Position numbers and translations under genes: made by a program. The notes beneath the pieces are model-generated. The model was not told where the DNA came from and did no database searches. It saw nothing but the letters and a program-made list of their open reading frames with translations. 64,000 nt of DNA from Desulforamulus ruminis DSM 2154 (GTDB lineage: Bacteria > Bacillota > Desulfotomaculia > Desulfotomaculales > Desulfotomaculaceae), in assembly GCF_000215085.1 (NCBI RefSeq), contig NC_015589.1, forward strand, positions 1,364,001 through 1,428,000. Reading direction: 5' to 3'. Of the stretch, positions 35,041-44,291 are shown piece after piece. The stretch's first letter is position 1; each line of letters opens with the position of its first letter.

Positions 35041-36207
35041 ATGGCAGTAGGTGAACAGGTATTTGGTTATTTTATCCCCACCGTTAACTTAATGGGTGTA
35101 GGAGCTCACAAGGAAATTCCGGATCAGGTCAAAACTCTGGGTGGAAGCAATGTTTTGATTGTAACCGATGCATTTCTAGGGCGTTCCGGTGGAATGGCCG
35201 ACGACATTAAAAAAATGTTGGAAGAAGCAGGAGTGAAAGTAACGATTTATGCCGGCGCTGAGCCGAACCCCACCGATAAAAACGTTCATGATGGATTGAA
35301 GGTTTACCAGGAATGCGGCGCCGATATGATCCTCTCTCTGGGCGGCGGCAGTTCTCACGATTGTGCCAAGGGCGTTGGACTGGTGGCCAGCAACGGCGGA
35401 AATATTCGGGATTTTGAGGGTATTAACAAGAGCACCAAGCCCATGCCTCCCTTTATTGCTGTCAATACTACTGCCGGGACGGCTTCTGAAATGACCCGTT
35501 TTTGCATTATTACCAATACCAGCAATAAAGTTAAAATGGCTATTGTGGATTGGCGTTGCACGCCCAATGTAGCCATCAACGATCCCCTGTTAATGGCCGG
35601 TATGCCCCCGGCATTAACCGCCGCTACCGGGATGGATGCCTTAACCCATGCGGTTGAAGCCTATGTTTCTACCATTGCCACTCCGGTAACCGATTCCGCC
35701 GCTTTAATGGCCATGAAGTTGATCTCCGAGAACCTGCGTAATGCCGTAGCCAACGGTCAGAATATGGCGGCCCGTGACAAGATGGCTTATGCCGAGTTTT
35801 TGGCAGGAATGGCTTTCAACAATGCTTCCCTCGGTTATGTTCATGCCATGGCTCACCAGCTTGGCGGTTTCTATAACCTGCCCCACGGCGTTTGCAATGC
35901 CATCCTGCTGCCCCATGTGGAAGCCTTTAACCTAATTGCCTGCCCTGAGCGCTTTGTTGACATTGCCAAGGCCATGGGCGAAAATGTAGAAGGTTTATCC
36001 GTACGGGATGCTGCGGACAAAGCCTTGGCGGCCATTCGCAAGCTTTCTGCCGATGTCGGAATTCCGGCCGGTTTAACTGCACTGAATGTGAAAGAAGAAG
36101 ACCTGAAAATTATGGCTGAGAATGCCATGAAGGATGCCTGCAGCTTTACCAATCCGAGAACTGCCACCTTAGACGATGTTATTGGCATCTTCAAGGCTGC
36201 TATGTAA
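35041..36207 (+). CDS. Iron-containing alcohol dehydrogenase (first copy)
   Basis: A 388-residue group III (Fe-dependent) alcohol dehydrogenase. The NAD-binding segment has LGGGSSHDCAKG near residue 100, and the metal site has AMAHQLGGFYNLPHGVCNAILLPHV plus the earlier Asp and His of DALTHAVEAY. These enzymes interconvert primary alcohols or 1,3-diols and aldehydes. It is transcribed from a sigma-54 promoter and ends in its own terminator. With the downstream aldehyde:ferredoxin oxidoreductase it could feed alcohol-derived aldehydes into ferredoxin reduction. Confidence 0.93.
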   Translation: MAVGEQVFGYFIPTVNLMGVGAHKEIPDQVKTLGGSNVLIVTDAFLGRSGGMADDIKKMLEEAGVKVTIYAGAEPNPTDKNVHDGLKVYQECGADMILSLGGGSSHDCAKGVGLVASNGGNIRDFEGINKSTKPMPPFIAVNTTAGTASEMTRFCIITNTSNKVKMAIVDWRCTPNVAINDPLLMAGMPPALTAATGMDALTHAVEAYVSTIATPVTDSAALMAMKLISENLRNAVANGQNMAARDKMAYAEFLAGMAFNNASLGYVHAMAHQLGGFYNLPHGVCNAILLPHVEAFNLIACPERFVDIAKAMGENVEGLSVRDAADKALAAIRKLSADVGIPAGLTALNVKEEDLKIMAENAMKDACSFTNPRTATLDDVIGIFKAAM

Positions 36208-36250
36208 TTTTTGCCATCATAAACCCCTTGAAATATTGTGTATGTGTATG

Positions 36251-36281
36251 GGTGGAGTTGTCTCCACCTTTTTTATTTTTT
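36251..36281 (+). terminator. Terminator after the first alcohol dehydrogenase
   Basis: A 7-bp stem GGTGGAG/CTCCACC with a TTGT loop followed by TTTTTTATTTTTT. A second hairpin GCTGCAG/CTGCAGC (36320-36340) lies further down the same gap. Confidence 0.85.
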
Positions 36282-36468
36282 AAAAATTTTCAGGCTAAGA
36301 AATCTAAGCATTTACTAGGGCTGCAGCCTTCTCCTGCAGCTTGGTATAGGCAAGTTTTCTTTATTTACTCCAACCCTAGGCAGGGATGAATTTATTCATA
36401 TAGAATTATTTATATATATATTTTAAAATTGATTTTAAATTTTGAATATTTAGCCGGAGGGCGATGGC

Positions 36469-37635
36469 ATGCAGACCAGTAATCTTTTAAATATCAGTAA
36501 GTTTGTTGCGCCTGAAGTCATCTTTGGATTTGGAGCCCTGAGTCAGATCGGGGAGAGTGCTGTTCGTCTGGGCATGAAAAAAGCTTTTTTAGTCAGCGAC
36601 CAGGGGGTTATTGAAGCCGGGTGGGCCGAGAAGGCCATAGAGTACCTGAAGGAAGTTGGCATTGATTCGAATATATGGTGTGGCCTTACCACCAATCCTA
36701 AAGACTGTGAAGTGGCTGAAGGAGCACGTCTTTACCTGGCAAGCGACTGCAACGGCATTATCGCCGTAGGAGGGGGCAGCCCCATTGATGTGGCCAAAGC
36801 CATTGCCATTTTAGCCACCAATGGGGGACAGATCAAGGATTACGAAGGGGTTAATAAAATAAGCAGCCCGCTGCCGCCAATGGTCATTGTTCCTACCACC
36901 GGAGGATCCGGGGCGGAGGTTTCTCAATTTTCCATGATTGTGGAAAAGGCCAGGCAGGTAAAAATGGCCATTATATCCAAGTCCCTTGTTCCGGATATTG
37001 CTATTGTGGACCCCCTTACCTTGCAGACCAAAAGCGCCCGGTTAACGGCAGCCACCGGAGTGGATGCCCTGAGTCATGCCATCGAAGCCTATGTTTCCCT
37101 GGCGGCTACGCCCCTGACAGATGTACATGCGCTGTCGGCCATCCAGTTGGTTTCCGCTAATCTTAGAGAGTCCGTTGCCTGCCGGACCAACCTGGAAGCA
37201 AAATCAGCCATGGCCATGGCCAGTCTGCAGGCCGGGTTGGCTTTTTCCAATGCCATACTGGGGGCGACCCATGCCATGACCCATCAGGTAGATGGATTGC
37301 TTGATCTGCATCATGGTGAAACCAACGGCATATTACTTCCATATGTGATGGAATTTAATTTAATTTCCTGTGTCAATAAATTTGCCAACATTGCCGCGGC
37401 ACTAGGGGTACAAACAGCCGGTTTAAGTAAATGGAAGGCTGCTGAAAAAGGAATTTCCTCTGTCCGGAGGTTTTTTAGAGATATTGGCATACCCGAACGC
37501 CTGTCCCAAGTGGGAATGAAAGAAGAACATGTGCAAAAACTGAGTTTGAATGCTTTGAAAGACGCCTGTTTGGTAACCAACCCCAGGGATGCCGGTGCGG
37601 AAGAAATTGAAGCTCTTTATCTGAGGGCTTTGTAG
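36469..37635 (+). CDS. Iron-containing alcohol dehydrogenase (second copy)
   Basis: Also 388 residues and a paralogue of the preceding enzyme: VGGGSPIDVAKAIA for NAD, DALSHAIEAYVS and ATHAMTHQVDGLLDLHHGETNGILLPYV for the iron site. The sequences differ widely, so this is an old duplication or separate acquisition. The ATG follows GCCGGAGGGCG. The gene is 12 nt upstream of the histidine kinase, so they are probably cotranscribed. No sigma-54 consensus with correct spacing is seen in its 260-bp upstream gap. Confidence 0.93.
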   Translation: MQTSNLLNISKFVAPEVIFGFGALSQIGESAVRLGMKKAFLVSDQGVIEAGWAEKAIEYLKEVGIDSNIWCGLTTNPKDCEVAEGARLYLASDCNGIIAVGGGSPIDVAKAIAILATNGGQIKDYEGVNKISSPLPPMVIVPTTGGSGAEVSQFSMIVEKARQVKMAIISKSLVPDIAIVDPLTLQTKSARLTAATGVDALSHAIEAYVSLAATPLTDVHALSAIQLVSANLRESVACRTNLEAKSAMAMASLQAGLAFSNAILGATHAMTHQVDGLLDLHHGETNGILLPYVMEFNLISCVNKFANIAAALGVQTAGLSKWKAAEKGISSVRRFFRDIGIPERLSQVGMKEEHVQKLSLNALKDACLVTNPRDAGAEEIEALYLRAL

Positions 37636-37647
37636 GAGGGAACTCCA

Positions 37648-39327
37648 ATGTTTGACGACAAATGGAACATCATTCGAAATCTGACCGGGGTGAACTCATC
37701 CAAACTGAACTACTACCTTGAGGTTCAGCATTCCAACGAGCAAATTAAAATACAAATCAACCGCCTGGAAATTATTCACCAACTAATTAAGGACATTAAC
37801 ATTGACATGTCCTTAGCGGATATTGTGGAGCGGGTCTACAACAAACTCCCCCAGGCTGTACCCTGCTGTTTCCTGGGATTGGCGCTGGCCAAGGGAGATA
37901 AGCTGGAAATGACCGCCGCCATCCCCGCTAAAAATAATCTGGGGCAGACCATACCTAAGACTTCCGTTCTGTGGCAGGCCTATGGAAAATGCCAGCGGCT
38001 TTTATATAACCTTTATCAAAATCCCGATCAGGTTTGCGTTTTGGTTCAGGACCGGGATCCTTTAGACCACTGGGGCCTCCGTTCGGTTGCCATCGTTCCC
38101 CTACTGGTCAGAAATCAAGTAATTGGTTTGCTTATTGTGGGTGATGGTCAGGATTTTACCTATGGAAATCCTGAATTAATTTTTATTGAACAATTGGCCG
38201 ATCAACTGGCCATCTGCATTGAAAATGCCCGGTTGTACAAGGAAGTCTCCAAGGGCAAACAGGAATGGGAAGCGACCTTTACGGCGGTACCGGACCCTAT
38301 TTTTCTTATTGATAAAAATCATAATGTCTTACGGCATAATCACCGGTATCACTATATGAATTCAACCCTAAGCGGCCAGGAGGATTCCTGCAAATGTTAT
38401 GAATTATTATGGAACCGGAATAAGCCCTGTGAAGTATGCTCCCTGGAGGAAGTTCACAAAACCGGCCGGGCGGTTTACAGCCAGATACAAAATGCCGGCT
38501 CCATATTGGATGCCTTTTATTACCCCATGGTGGACCCGGGCGGGCAGACCTATGCCGTGATCTTACACGTGAAGGATGTTACCGAGAAAGTAAAAATGGA
38601 AGCGCAGTTGGTTCACTCGGCTAAACTGGTAGCCATTGGGGAAATGGCGGCGGGGGTGGCCCATGAACTCAACAGTCCCATGACTGTAATGATTGGAACG
38701 GCACAAATGATGCAAAGGGATCTTGGGGAGAACGACCCCCGGTCAGAGTGGCTGGATGACATCATCAGCAGCGGCATGCGTTGTAAAAAAATCATTCAAA
38801 ATCTCCTCTCATTTTCCAGGCAGGGACAATTTTCTTTTACAGAGACCGATGTGAATGAACAGGTGTACAGAGTTTTAAGTTTAATTCATTACCAAATTAA
38901 TCAGAACAATATTGAGATTCGTAAAAAACTGGACTCAGGATTGCCTATGATTTTGGCCAACGGACATCAATTACAGCAGGTGATCATCAATTTACTATTG
39001 AATGCCCGGGATGCCCTGGAAGAGTCGGAGGGAGAAAAAATCATCACCATTTCTACGACCATCCGAGAGGAAGAGGCACACTCCTGGGTTGTGATTACGG
39101 TTAGCGATACGGGACATGGCATTGAAAAAGGAAATTTGCATAAAATTTTCAACCCTTTTTATACCAGCAAAGAAGCCAGCAGGGGGACCGGTCTGGGTCT
39201 TTCCGTCAGCCTCGGCATTGCCCAATCCCACGGAGGGACCATTGAAGTAGAAAGTGAACCCGGAGCTGGCAGCCATTTCAGACTGGTTTTACCGCTCAAA
39301 CAAGACACGGAGGGGGAAGGTGAATGA
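37648..39327 (+). CDS. Sensor histidine kinase with GAF and PAS domains
   Basis: A 559-residue cytosolic kinase without transmembrane helices. A GAF-like domain occupies about residues 35-200, a PAS domain with several Cys (CKCYELLWNRNKPCEVC) about 205-315, then the HisKA box AAGVAHELNSPM with phospho-acceptor His339, then HATPase motifs (NLLLNARDAL, DTGHGI, GTGLGLS). The PAS cysteines could bind a metal, Fe-S cluster or redox signal. It overlaps its cognate regulator gene by 4 nt, and with it likely senses an alcohol/aldehyde or redox cue. Confidence 0.9.
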   Translation: MFDDKWNIIRNLTGVNSSKLNYYLEVQHSNEQIKIQINRLEIIHQLIKDINIDMSLADIVERVYNKLPQAVPCCFLGLALAKGDKLEMTAAIPAKNNLGQTIPKTSVLWQAYGKCQRLLYNLYQNPDQVCVLVQDRDPLDHWGLRSVAIVPLLVRNQVIGLLIVGDGQDFTYGNPELIFIEQLADQLAICIENARLYKEVSKGKQEWEATFTAVPDPIFLIDKNHNVLRHNHRYHYMNSTLSGQEDSCKCYELLWNRNKPCEVCSLEEVHKTGRAVYSQIQNAGSILDAFYYPMVDPGGQTYAVILHVKDVTEKVKMEAQLVHSAKLVAIGEMAAGVAHELNSPMTVMIGTAQMMQRDLGENDPRSEWLDDIISSGMRCKKIIQNLLSFSRQGQFSFTETDVNEQVYRVLSLIHYQINQNNIEIRKKLDSGLPMILANGHQLQQVIINLLLNARDALEESEGEKIITISTTIREEEAHSWVVITVSDTGHGIEKGNLHKIFNPFYTSKEASRGTGLGLSVSLGIAQSHGGTIEVESEPGAGSHFRLVLPLKQDTEGEGE

Positions 39328-40865
39328 CCGCGACACCCAGCATATTGGTCATCGATGATGAGCAGCCTGTGGGAACTTTTTTTACCAGATTACTGGCGCA
39401 AAAAGGTTATCGGATTGGCGTTGCTGTTTCCGGAACACAGGCTCACGCACTAATTGACCAGGAACGCTATGATGTGGCCATGGTTGATTTAAAATTACCG
39501 GATACCGACGGGATCACCTTGTTGCAGCATATAAAAACCGTACAGCCCCATTGTGAAGTAGTGATTATGACAGGCTACAGCACCACCAGGACAGCGGTAA
39601 AAGCCATCCAATTCGGAGCCTTTGATTATATTGAAAAACCCTTTGACGACATTAATCTGGTGGAGCAGTTAATTGAAAAGGCCTTGAATTACAGTAAAAC
39701 CGTAGAAAAGCCCGGAGATAAAACCTTTAGCTGGACGGACACCGCCGAACAATGTGGTTTTCAGGTGGGCCATACTCCAAAGATGATTAAGCTGGTTTCC
39801 ATGGCCGAAAGAATTGCTTCTAAAGATATTAATGTGTTGATCCATGGAGAAACGGGCACCGGCAAGGAAGTTTTGGCCAAATTTATTCATATGGCCAGCA
39901 ACCGGCACGATAAACCTTTTTTAGCCATCAATTGCGGGGCCCTTCCGGAAAATTTGCTGGAAAGTGATTTATTTGGCCATGAGAAGGGATCCTTTACCGG
40001 GGCCAATGTTCAAAGGAAAGGGATTTTTGAACTGGCCAACAACGGAACCTTATTTCTGGATGAAATCGGTGAAGCTAGTTTGGCCATCCAGGTGAAGCTG
40101 TTGCGGGTTTTGGAGACCGGGGAATTTTTGCGGGTGGGCGGCGAAAAACCGGTAAAAACCAATGTAAGAATTATTGCTGCCACCAATGTGGATCTTGAGG
40201 AAGCAGTGGCGCATAAAACCTTCCGGGAAGATTTGTTCTACCGGCTGGATGTGGTTCGTTTTGTTTTACCTCCCTTGCGGGAGCGCAAAGAAGACATTGT
40301 CTCCCTGGTGGAATTTTTTATTCAGCGCTTTTGGGATTACCAAACAGGTCCCACCCCGACCTTTGCACCGGCCTGTATGGATGCCCTGTTAAACTATCAT
40401 TGGCCGGGGAATATCCGGGAACTGGCCAACACGGTGGAACAGGCCCTGGCCTTATGTGATGATAAAGCCGTTTTACCGGAACATCTCTCCCGTAAAATAA
40501 CTGGTGCTACCCCTGCCCTGGAAAAGAATGATCCTGAGGGCGGGGAGGACACACTTCCAGATATCAATGGTCTTTCCGGCTGGTTTTGCCAACAGGAAAA
40601 ACAACTGGATAAAATGGATGAAGAGAGACTGGTGCATTTATATAAAAGGGTTGAGGAACTGTACCGGGCTCTGCACCGGGTTATGGGAAAAAAAGGGGTT
40701 ACTTCTGCTTTTCCCATCTCCATTCAAGAAATGGAAGCCAGGGCCATTGTAGATACTTTGGAATTCTTTAAGGGAAATGTCAGTATGAGTGCCCGGGCCC
40801 TGGGAATCGGACGAAACACCCTTTACCGTAAGGCAAAAGAATACAATATTAATATATCCAATTAA
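39324..40865 (+). CDS. Sigma-54-dependent response regulator (NtrC family)
   Basis: A 513-residue activator: receiver domain (residues 1-125, phospho-acceptor Asp55 in MVDLKLPD), AAA+ sigma-54 interaction domain (Walker A GETGTGKE near 175, the loop GSFTGAN in place of the commoner GAFTGA, Walker B GTLFLDEIGEA) and a Fis-type C-terminal helix-turn-helix (NVSMSARALGIGRNTLYRKAKEY). A ~100-residue linker between AAA+ and DNA-binding domains is longer than usual. Sigma-54 promoters before the first alcohol dehydrogenase and the tungsten oxidoreductase are its probable targets. Confidence 0.93.
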   Translation: MTATPSILVIDDEQPVGTFFTRLLAQKGYRIGVAVSGTQAHALIDQERYDVAMVDLKLPDTDGITLLQHIKTVQPHCEVVIMTGYSTTRTAVKAIQFGAFDYIEKPFDDINLVEQLIEKALNYSKTVEKPGDKTFSWTDTAEQCGFQVGHTPKMIKLVSMAERIASKDINVLIHGETGTGKEVLAKFIHMASNRHDKPFLAINCGALPENLLESDLFGHEKGSFTGANVQRKGIFELANNGTLFLDEIGEASLAIQVKLLRVLETGEFLRVGGEKPVKTNVRIIAATNVDLEEAVAHKTFREDLFYRLDVVRFVLPPLRERKEDIVSLVEFFIQRFWDYQTGPTPTFAPACMDALLNYHWPGNIRELANTVEQALALCDDKAVLPEHLSRKITGATPALEKNDPEGGEDTLPDINGLSGWFCQQEKQLDKMDEERLVHLYKRVEELYRALHRVMGKKGVTSAFPISIQEMEARAIVDTLEFFKGNVSMSARALGIGRNTLYRKAKEYNINISN

Positions 40866-40891
40866 AATGAGGGGGATTATGCCCTCATTTT
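40864..40891. terminator. Bidirectional terminator
   Basis: A perfect 10-bp stem AAAATGAGGG/CCCTCATTTT with an 8-nt loop. A- and T-rich flanks allow it to serve both convergent genes; it overlaps the last codons of the MoaD-like gene. Confidence 0.75.
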
Positions 40892-41169
40892 GCCTGTTTG
40901 CCTACAATGCCGAGAATGACCCGGTAAGGCCCCGGTGTTCCCGGAGGCACCAGCGCCACCCTGTCGCCCGGTTGAATGGGATCATGCAGCCCCTGCACCC
41001 GGCCGTTTACAAAGAGGGCCTCCACCTCTGTTTCCTTTATATCCAGTTTGGAAATAAGTTGATCTCCCGTAAGTCCCTCTCCAATTTCAACCATTTGCGG
41101 GAAAGCGAATCCTTTTTTATGCAATACCTGTTGAAGGGTGGCAAATCCTCTTAATTCAATGGTTCCCAA
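40885..41169 (-). CDS. MoaD/ThiS-like ubiquitin-fold protein without terminal GG
   Basis: About 94 residues with the beta-grasp pattern of MoaD/ThiS: IELRGFATLQQVLHK, then a TGDQLISKLDI helix, VEALFVNGRVQGLHDPIQPGDRVALVPPGTPG. Where sulfur carriers end in GG it continues with YRVILGIVGKQAK, so it cannot be a normal thiocarboxylate carrier unless processed. The TTG at 41169 is placed after AAAGGGGGA. It is divergent from the tungsten oxidoreductase, whose downstream neighbour is a regular MoaD. The role may be as an accessory or regulatory subunit; this is unknown. Confidence 0.65.
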   Translation of the reverse strand: MGTIELRGFATLQQVLHKKGFAFPQMVEIGEGLTGDQLISKLDIKETEVEALFVNGRVQGLHDPIQPGDRVALVPPGTPGPYRVILGIVGKQAK

Positions 41170-41265
41170 GAAAAATCCCCCTTTCCTTTTACATTTATTA
41201 TAATGCAATATTAAAGCCTAAAACAGAGGAGGTTTCTGCTATTCTATTGTGACATTTTATAACAC

Positions 41266-41284
41266 TTGTTCAAATGTAGAACAA
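41266..41284. promoter_or_regulatory. Inverted repeat, candidate activator site
   Basis: TTGTTC, seven bases, GAACAA. Its centre is about 60 nt upstream of the -24 element of the oxidoreductase promoter, a usual distance for a sigma-54 enhancer site. Confidence 0.4.
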
Positions 41285-41334
41285 CGGATTGTCCTGTTTT
41301 AGAATACGCCGGTCCTTATTCTCCAGGGGGACAG

Positions 41335-41350
41335 AGGTATATTTTTTGCA
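41335..41350 (+). promoter_or_regulatory. Putative sigma-54 promoter of the aldehyde oxidoreductase
   Basis: AGGTATATTTTTTGCA has GG and GC exactly 12 bases apart with TTGCA at -12; the -24 flank matches less well than that of the alcohol dehydrogenase. It lies 136 nt before the start codon. Confidence 0.5.
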
Positions 41351-41485
41351 TTAAAATAAGACCGGGAATATTGTTTAAAAATTCTGAGAAGGGGGAGGGT
41401 GCTTATAAAAATAAAGGTTTGGGCAGGAAAAATTAAAAAGAGATTGAATTTTTAAATTGATTGACATTATAAAGGAGGGAGTATT

Positions 41486-43216
41486 ATGCCAAGGTTTTTA
41501 AGAATCGACATGAAAAAGGGGACAGCCGAATTTCAGGATGTGCCGGAAAAGTATTTGGCACTGGGCGGCCGGGCACTCACCTCGCAGATGGTCTCGGATG
41601 AAGTACCCGCAACCTGCAATCCGCTGGGGGAACGAAACAAATTAATTATTGCCCCGGGCCTGCTGTCCGGAACCAACGCACCCTCTTCCGGACGCTTGTC
41701 TGTAGGCGGCAAAAGCCCTCTGACAGGCGGCATCAAAGAAGCCAATGCCGGCGGCATTTGCGCTCAGAAACTGGCCAACCTGGATATTAAGGCCATGATT
41801 GTCGAAGGCAAGCCGGCGGAGAAAGGCGCCTGGATGGTGAAGGTTTCGCCGGAAGGAGCAGAGGTTTTAAAGGCCGATGATTTGGTGGGCAAAGGCACCT
41901 ATGAAGTAACGGCCATCCTCCGTGAGCGTTACGGCAGCAAAGTTGGCGTAATCTGCATTGGACCTGCCGGAGAATACATGCTGATGGGCGCCGGTGTAGC
42001 CACCAATGATGCCGAAGGAAACTCCAGCCGGTATGCCGGCCGTGGCGGCTTGGGCGCGGTCATGGGCTCCAAAGGGCTGAAGGCCATCGTTATTGATTCT
42101 CCCAATACTTTTGACGTGCCGGTTCAGGATAAGGAGCGCTTCTCTGCGGCGGCCAAGAAATTTGCCAAGATTTTGCTGGAACACCCGGTTACCGGTTCCG
42201 GTCTGCCCAATTTCGGCACCAATGTTCTGATGAACATTATCAGCGAAGCGGGCACTCTCCCCGTTAAGAATTTTGGAAATAACGGGCGTTTTGACAAAGC
42301 CAATGAGGTCAGCGGCGAGCGTCTGGCTGAGGTTGCCAAGGCCCGCGGCGGCAAAGCCACTCATGTCTGCCATCCCGGTTGTGTCATGCGCTGCTCCAAC
42401 GTTTATCCCATGCCCGACGGCAAGGTTTGCTCTCCCATCGAGTATGAAACCGCCTGGTGCTTTGGACCCAACCTGGGAATCAGCGATCTGGATGTTGTGG
42501 CTAAACTGAACTACATTTGCAACGATGCCGGCCTGGACACCATTGAAATGGGCGTTGCCCTGGGGGTTCTGATGGAAGCCGGCGTTATTCCCTTCGGCGA
42601 TGCGGATGCCGCCGTGGCGGCCCTGGAAGAAGTGGCCAAGGGAACTCCTGCGGGCCGTATCCTGGGCAATGGCGCGGTCTTTGTGGGTAAAGCATACGGC
42701 ATTACCCGGGTCGCGGCTGTTAAAGGCCAAAGCATTCCTGCTTACGATCCCAGGTCCTGCAAAGGGAATGGTGTTACCTATGCCACCAGCCCCATGGGTG
42801 GCGATCACACGGCCGGTTATGCTGTAACCGCCAACATCCTTAAAGTGGGTGGCTTTGTTGACCCGACCAAAGCGGAAGGGCAGGTTGAACTATCCCGGAA
42901 TCTGCAGATTGCCACCGCGGCCGTAGATGCCACCGGCTTGTGCCTGTTCGTGGCCTTTGCCGTTTTGGACAATCCGGAAGGTTTGCCTACCATTGTGGAA
43001 ATGCTGAATGCCCAATATGGTCTTAGTTTGGAAGTTGACGACGTGGTAACTTTGGGTCAGAACATTTTGAAGACCGAGCGTGCTTTTAATGCCGCCGCCG
43101 GATTAAGCAGTGTGGACGATCGTCTGCCTGAATTTTTCTATACCGACAAGCTGGCTCCTCACAATACCGTATTTGATATCAAGGACGAAGAATTAGACAC
43201 GGTATTTAATTTCTAG
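41486..43216 (+). CDS. aor: Tungsten-containing aldehyde:ferredoxin oxidoreductase
   Basis: A 576-residue enzyme oxidising aldehydes to carboxylates with ferredoxin as acceptor, or the reverse. It starts with the AOR N-domain (LRIDMKKGTAEF, LGGRALTSQM), includes the tungstopterin-binding SGRLSVGGKSPLTGGIKEANAGG and the conserved GRGGLGAVMGSKGLKAI, the [4Fe-4S] ligands in HVCHPGCVMRC, and a C-terminal Cys in DATGLCLF. Length is slightly below the archaeal enzymes. The ATG follows AAAGGAGGGAGTATT. A full set of tungsten-uptake and pterin-cofactor genes follows in the same direction. Confidence 0.95.
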   Translation: MPRFLRIDMKKGTAEFQDVPEKYLALGGRALTSQMVSDEVPATCNPLGERNKLIIAPGLLSGTNAPSSGRLSVGGKSPLTGGIKEANAGGICAQKLANLDIKAMIVEGKPAEKGAWMVKVSPEGAEVLKADDLVGKGTYEVTAILRERYGSKVGVICIGPAGEYMLMGAGVATNDAEGNSSRYAGRGGLGAVMGSKGLKAIVIDSPNTFDVPVQDKERFSAAAKKFAKILLEHPVTGSGLPNFGTNVLMNIISEAGTLPVKNFGNNGRFDKANEVSGERLAEVAKARGGKATHVCHPGCVMRCSNVYPMPDGKVCSPIEYETAWCFGPNLGISDLDVVAKLNYICNDAGLDTIEMGVALGVLMEAGVIPFGDADAAVAALEEVAKGTPAGRILGNGAVFVGKAYGITRVAAVKGQSIPAYDPRSCKGNGVTYATSPMGGDHTAGYAVTANILKVGGFVDPTKAEGQVELSRNLQIATAAVDATGLCLFVAFAVLDNPEGLPTIVEMLNAQYGLSLEVDDVVTLGQNILKTERAFNAAAGLSSVDDRLPEFFYTDKLAPHNTVFDIKDEELDTVFNF

Positions 43217-43264
43217 TCCTGCGAAAGGCTTGAATTTGCTATAATGGCACTGAGGTGACTGGAC

Positions 43265-43501
43265 ATGCAGATTGAATTAAGGGTGTATACAGGCTTGGAG
43301 CGGTTTACCGGAACCAAATATGGTGAACGGATTCCACTGGTAATGACCGAGGGCAGCACCATTCTGGATATCTTAAAGAAATACGATATACCGGAAGCAG
43401 AAGTGTTTAGCTCCCTGGTAAATGGTTTGCATAAGCCCTTTGATGCGAAGCTGCAGGAAGGTGACCGTGTAGCTCTTTTCCCGCCGGTAGGCGGCGGGTA
43501 A
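43265..43501 (+). CDS. moaD: MoaD/ThiS family sulfur carrier
   Basis: A 78-residue beta-grasp protein ending in PVGGG. The terminal GG can be adenylated by the MoeB-type domain encoded downstream and thiocarboxylated to supply the dithiolene sulfurs of molybdopterin/tungstopterin. It lies directly after the oxidoreductase gene with GAGGTGACTGGAC upstream. No MoaE (large subunit of MPT synthase) is seen in the window. Confidence 0.82.
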   Translation: MQIELRVYTGLERFTGTKYGERIPLVMTEGSTILDILKKYDIPEAEVFSSLVNGLHKPFDAKLQEGDRVALFPPVGGG

Positions 43502-43591
43502 GGATAGGGAAGTCAGGGGCGGGGTAAAACTCTCCGCCCTTGCACAGGCACTCGTTATGCTTAAAAAGACATAATGGAGGTTCATTCAGTC

Positions 43592-44290
43592 GTGGAAGTA
43601 TTCTGGAACGGGTTAATCATCGCTGTTAAACTGCTGCTCTCGGGAGATAAGACCGTCATAGAAATCTCCTTATTAACATTAAAAGTATCCGGTACTGCCA
43701 CCCTGATCGCTGTGCTAATTGGCGTGCCTGCGGGTTTTTTCCTGGCCCTGACTTCCTTTCCAGGCAGAAATTTTGTGGTCAGTATTGTCAATTTTGGTAT
43801 GGGCCTGCCCCCGGTGGTGGTGGGGCTGGTGGTTTGGGTACTCCTCAGCCGCTATGGCCCTTTGGGCCTTCTGGGTGTTTTATATACGCCCACGGCCATG
43901 ATTATGGCCCAGGGCATCATTGCTTCCCCCATTGTCACAGGTTTTACGCTGGCTGCTTTTCAACAACTGCATCCGAAGCTGCGTTTGCAGATTTTGTCCT
44001 TGGGGGCTTCCAGGCTGCAGTTGTTATGGCTGATGGCCAGGGAAGCCCGGCTAGGATTGCTGGCCGCTGTGATGGCCGGTTTCGGGGGAGCTGTTTCCGA
44101 AGTAGGGGCTTCCACCATGGTGGGGGGCAACCTGGTGGGTTCTACCCGGGTTCTGACCACCGCCACGGTTTTAGCGGTGGGAAGAGGGGAAACCGATCTG
44201 GCCATGGCCTTAAGCATTATTCTTTTATTACTGGCCTTTGCGGTAACCGTTGCCTTAACCGTAGCCCAGCAGCGAGGGAGGTGCCCATAA
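43592..44290 (+). CDS. tupB: Tungstate ABC transporter permease
   Basis: About 232 residues with five or six transmembrane helices and the permease coupling loop EARLGLLAAVMAGFGGAVSEVGASTMVGGNLVG, which is characteristic of TupB/WtpB-type tungstate importers. The GTG at 43592 is preferred because GGAGG lies just upstream; the ORF can be read from an ATG at 43574 without a ribosome site. It overlaps into tupC spacing of one base. The usual tungstate-binding protein gene tupA is absent from the window. Confidence 0.85.
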   Translation: MEVFWNGLIIAVKLLLSGDKTVIEISLLTLKVSGTATLIAVLIGVPAGFFLALTSFPGRNFVVSIVNFGMGLPPVVVGLVVWVLLSRYGPLGLLGVLYTPTAMIMAQGIIASPIVTGFTLAAFQQLHPKLRLQILSLGASRLQLLWLMAREARLGLLAAVMAGFGGAVSEVGASTMVGGNLVGSTRVLTTATVLAVGRGETDLAMALSIILLLLAFAVTVALTVAQQRGRCP

Positions 44291-44291
44291 A

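Noticed and set aside
36208-36468. Sigma-54 promoter before the second alcohol dehydrogenase
   Set aside because: No GG and GC pair with the required 12-base spacing and TTGC context was found.
41209-41485. Molybdenum-cofactor riboswitch before the oxidoreductase
   Set aside because: The conserved Moco RNA stems and the GCCAYGRGCGG-type core could not be found; a sigma-54-like promoter and an inverted repeat explain the region better.
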